NCBI RefSeq assembly: GCF_000956505.1
Contig: NZ_JYIX01000017.1
Span: 1 to 32,141 of the forward strand
Direction of reading: 5' to 3'
Origin: Microbacterium azadirachtae
GTDB lineage: Bacteria; Actinomycetota; Actinomycetes; Actinomycetales; Microbacteriaceae
Length of the DNA stretch: 32,141 bases
The first letter of the stretch is position 1. Each line of letters starts with the position of its first letter. The position numbers were made by a program, and so were the translations under genes. Below, piece after piece: positions 31,823 to 32,141 of this stretch. Under the pieces are notes generated by a model that worked only from the letters and a program-made list of their open reading frames with translations, made no database searches and had not been told where the DNA came from.

Positions 31823-32095
31823 GGCACCTCCCCTGGTTTTGGGGCGCACCCCCTCGTTTTGGGGCGCCCCTTGCCACGAAATCCCGGCACCGTGCGCCCC
31901 AAAACGAGAGAGCACGCCCCGAACCGGGCTCGCTCACCCGGGACGGCCTGGATCCTGGCCGGGCCCGATTCCTGGCACCTACCCTGGTTTTTGGGGCGCG
32001 TCCCCGGGTTTTGGGGCGCGTCCGACCAGGAAATTCTGGTACCCGGCGCCCCAAAACGAGAAACGGCGCCCCAAACCGGGCTCCGCCCACCCCGG
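31823..32095. repeat. Two copies of a large structured repeat (about 120 bp)
   Basis: Copies at about 31823-31942 and 31974-32095 each contain GTTTTGGGGCGC twice, then its inverse GCGCCCCAAAAC. Copy 1 has perfect 15-bp arms (31853-31867 and 31894-31908); copy 2 has perfect 12-bp arms (32008-32019 and 32046-32057). Inner stems differ but still pair: TGCC/GGCA (31872, 31886) in copy 1 and ACCAG/CTGGT (32025, 32036) in copy 2. No gene is credible in 31808-32141. Confidence 0.82.
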
Positions 32096-32139
32096 CACCC
32101 GACAACACCCCGAACCCCGGCACCCGACAACACCCCGAA
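32090..32139. repeat. 25-bp direct tandem repeat at the window end
   Basis: The unit CCCCGGCACCCGACAACACC plus CCGAA occurs twice, exactly, at 32090-32114 and 32115-32139. It may continue beyond the window. Confidence 0.85.
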
Positions 32140-32141
32140 CC

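Overview
The window is a high-GC (roughly 70%) stretch of actinobacterial chromosome. Gene content, many leaderless promoters and intergenic repeats of the type GGTCCCTGAGCG...GACGAAGGGC suggest a Microbacteriaceae member, probably Microbacterium. The genus is an inference from memory of such genomes, not from a search. No tRNA, rRNA, CRISPR array, intact insertion sequence or phage gene was seen.

Layout. (1) 10-3241, minus: a three-gene sugar-catabolic operon (Gfo/Idh/MocA dehydrogenase, DUF993 aldolase-like protein, TIM-barrel isomerase) behind a LacI-type operator at 3367-3384. (2) 3735-8633: Leloir galactose locus with divergent GalR-like LacI regulator, galT, galK and galE; a GalR-type operator overlaps the galT promoter and start. 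(3) 9008-17272: a glycoside/ester island with GH3 beta-glucosidase, two paralogous TetR regulators, two paralogous type-B carboxylesterases and an MFS glycoside transporter. (4) 17477-22113: the bifunctional proline catabolic enzyme PutA, divergent from a LysR regulator. (5) 22261-26852, minus: orphan DNA methyltransferase overlapping a permuted lipoate ligase, alpha/beta hydrolase, CutC and an unknown helical protein. (6) 26980-30136, plus: MarR regulator and two MFS exporters joined by GTGA overlaps. (7) 30206-31807: membrane-anchored sulfite-oxidase-type molybdoenzyme, followed by large structured repeats to the window end.

How they work together: regions 1-3 point to import and breakdown of plant-type glycosides. 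The GH3 enzyme releases sugars, the esterases remove acyl groups, and the Leloir enzymes feed galactose into central metabolism. Regulation appears to be by local LacI, TetR, LysR and MarR repressors, most with a visible palindrome in the adjacent promoter.

Most unusual: palindromic repeats occur not only between genes but in frame inside two enzymes (DUF993 protein and methyltransferase) and over the stop codons of two others. The hexamer GGATCC occurs about 95-100 times by eye count, against about 11 expected from base composition, in all three codon frames. Eight genes have a -10 box exactly 6 nt before the start codon, implying leaderless mRNAs. All functional names rest on motif recognition by reading, not on database searches.
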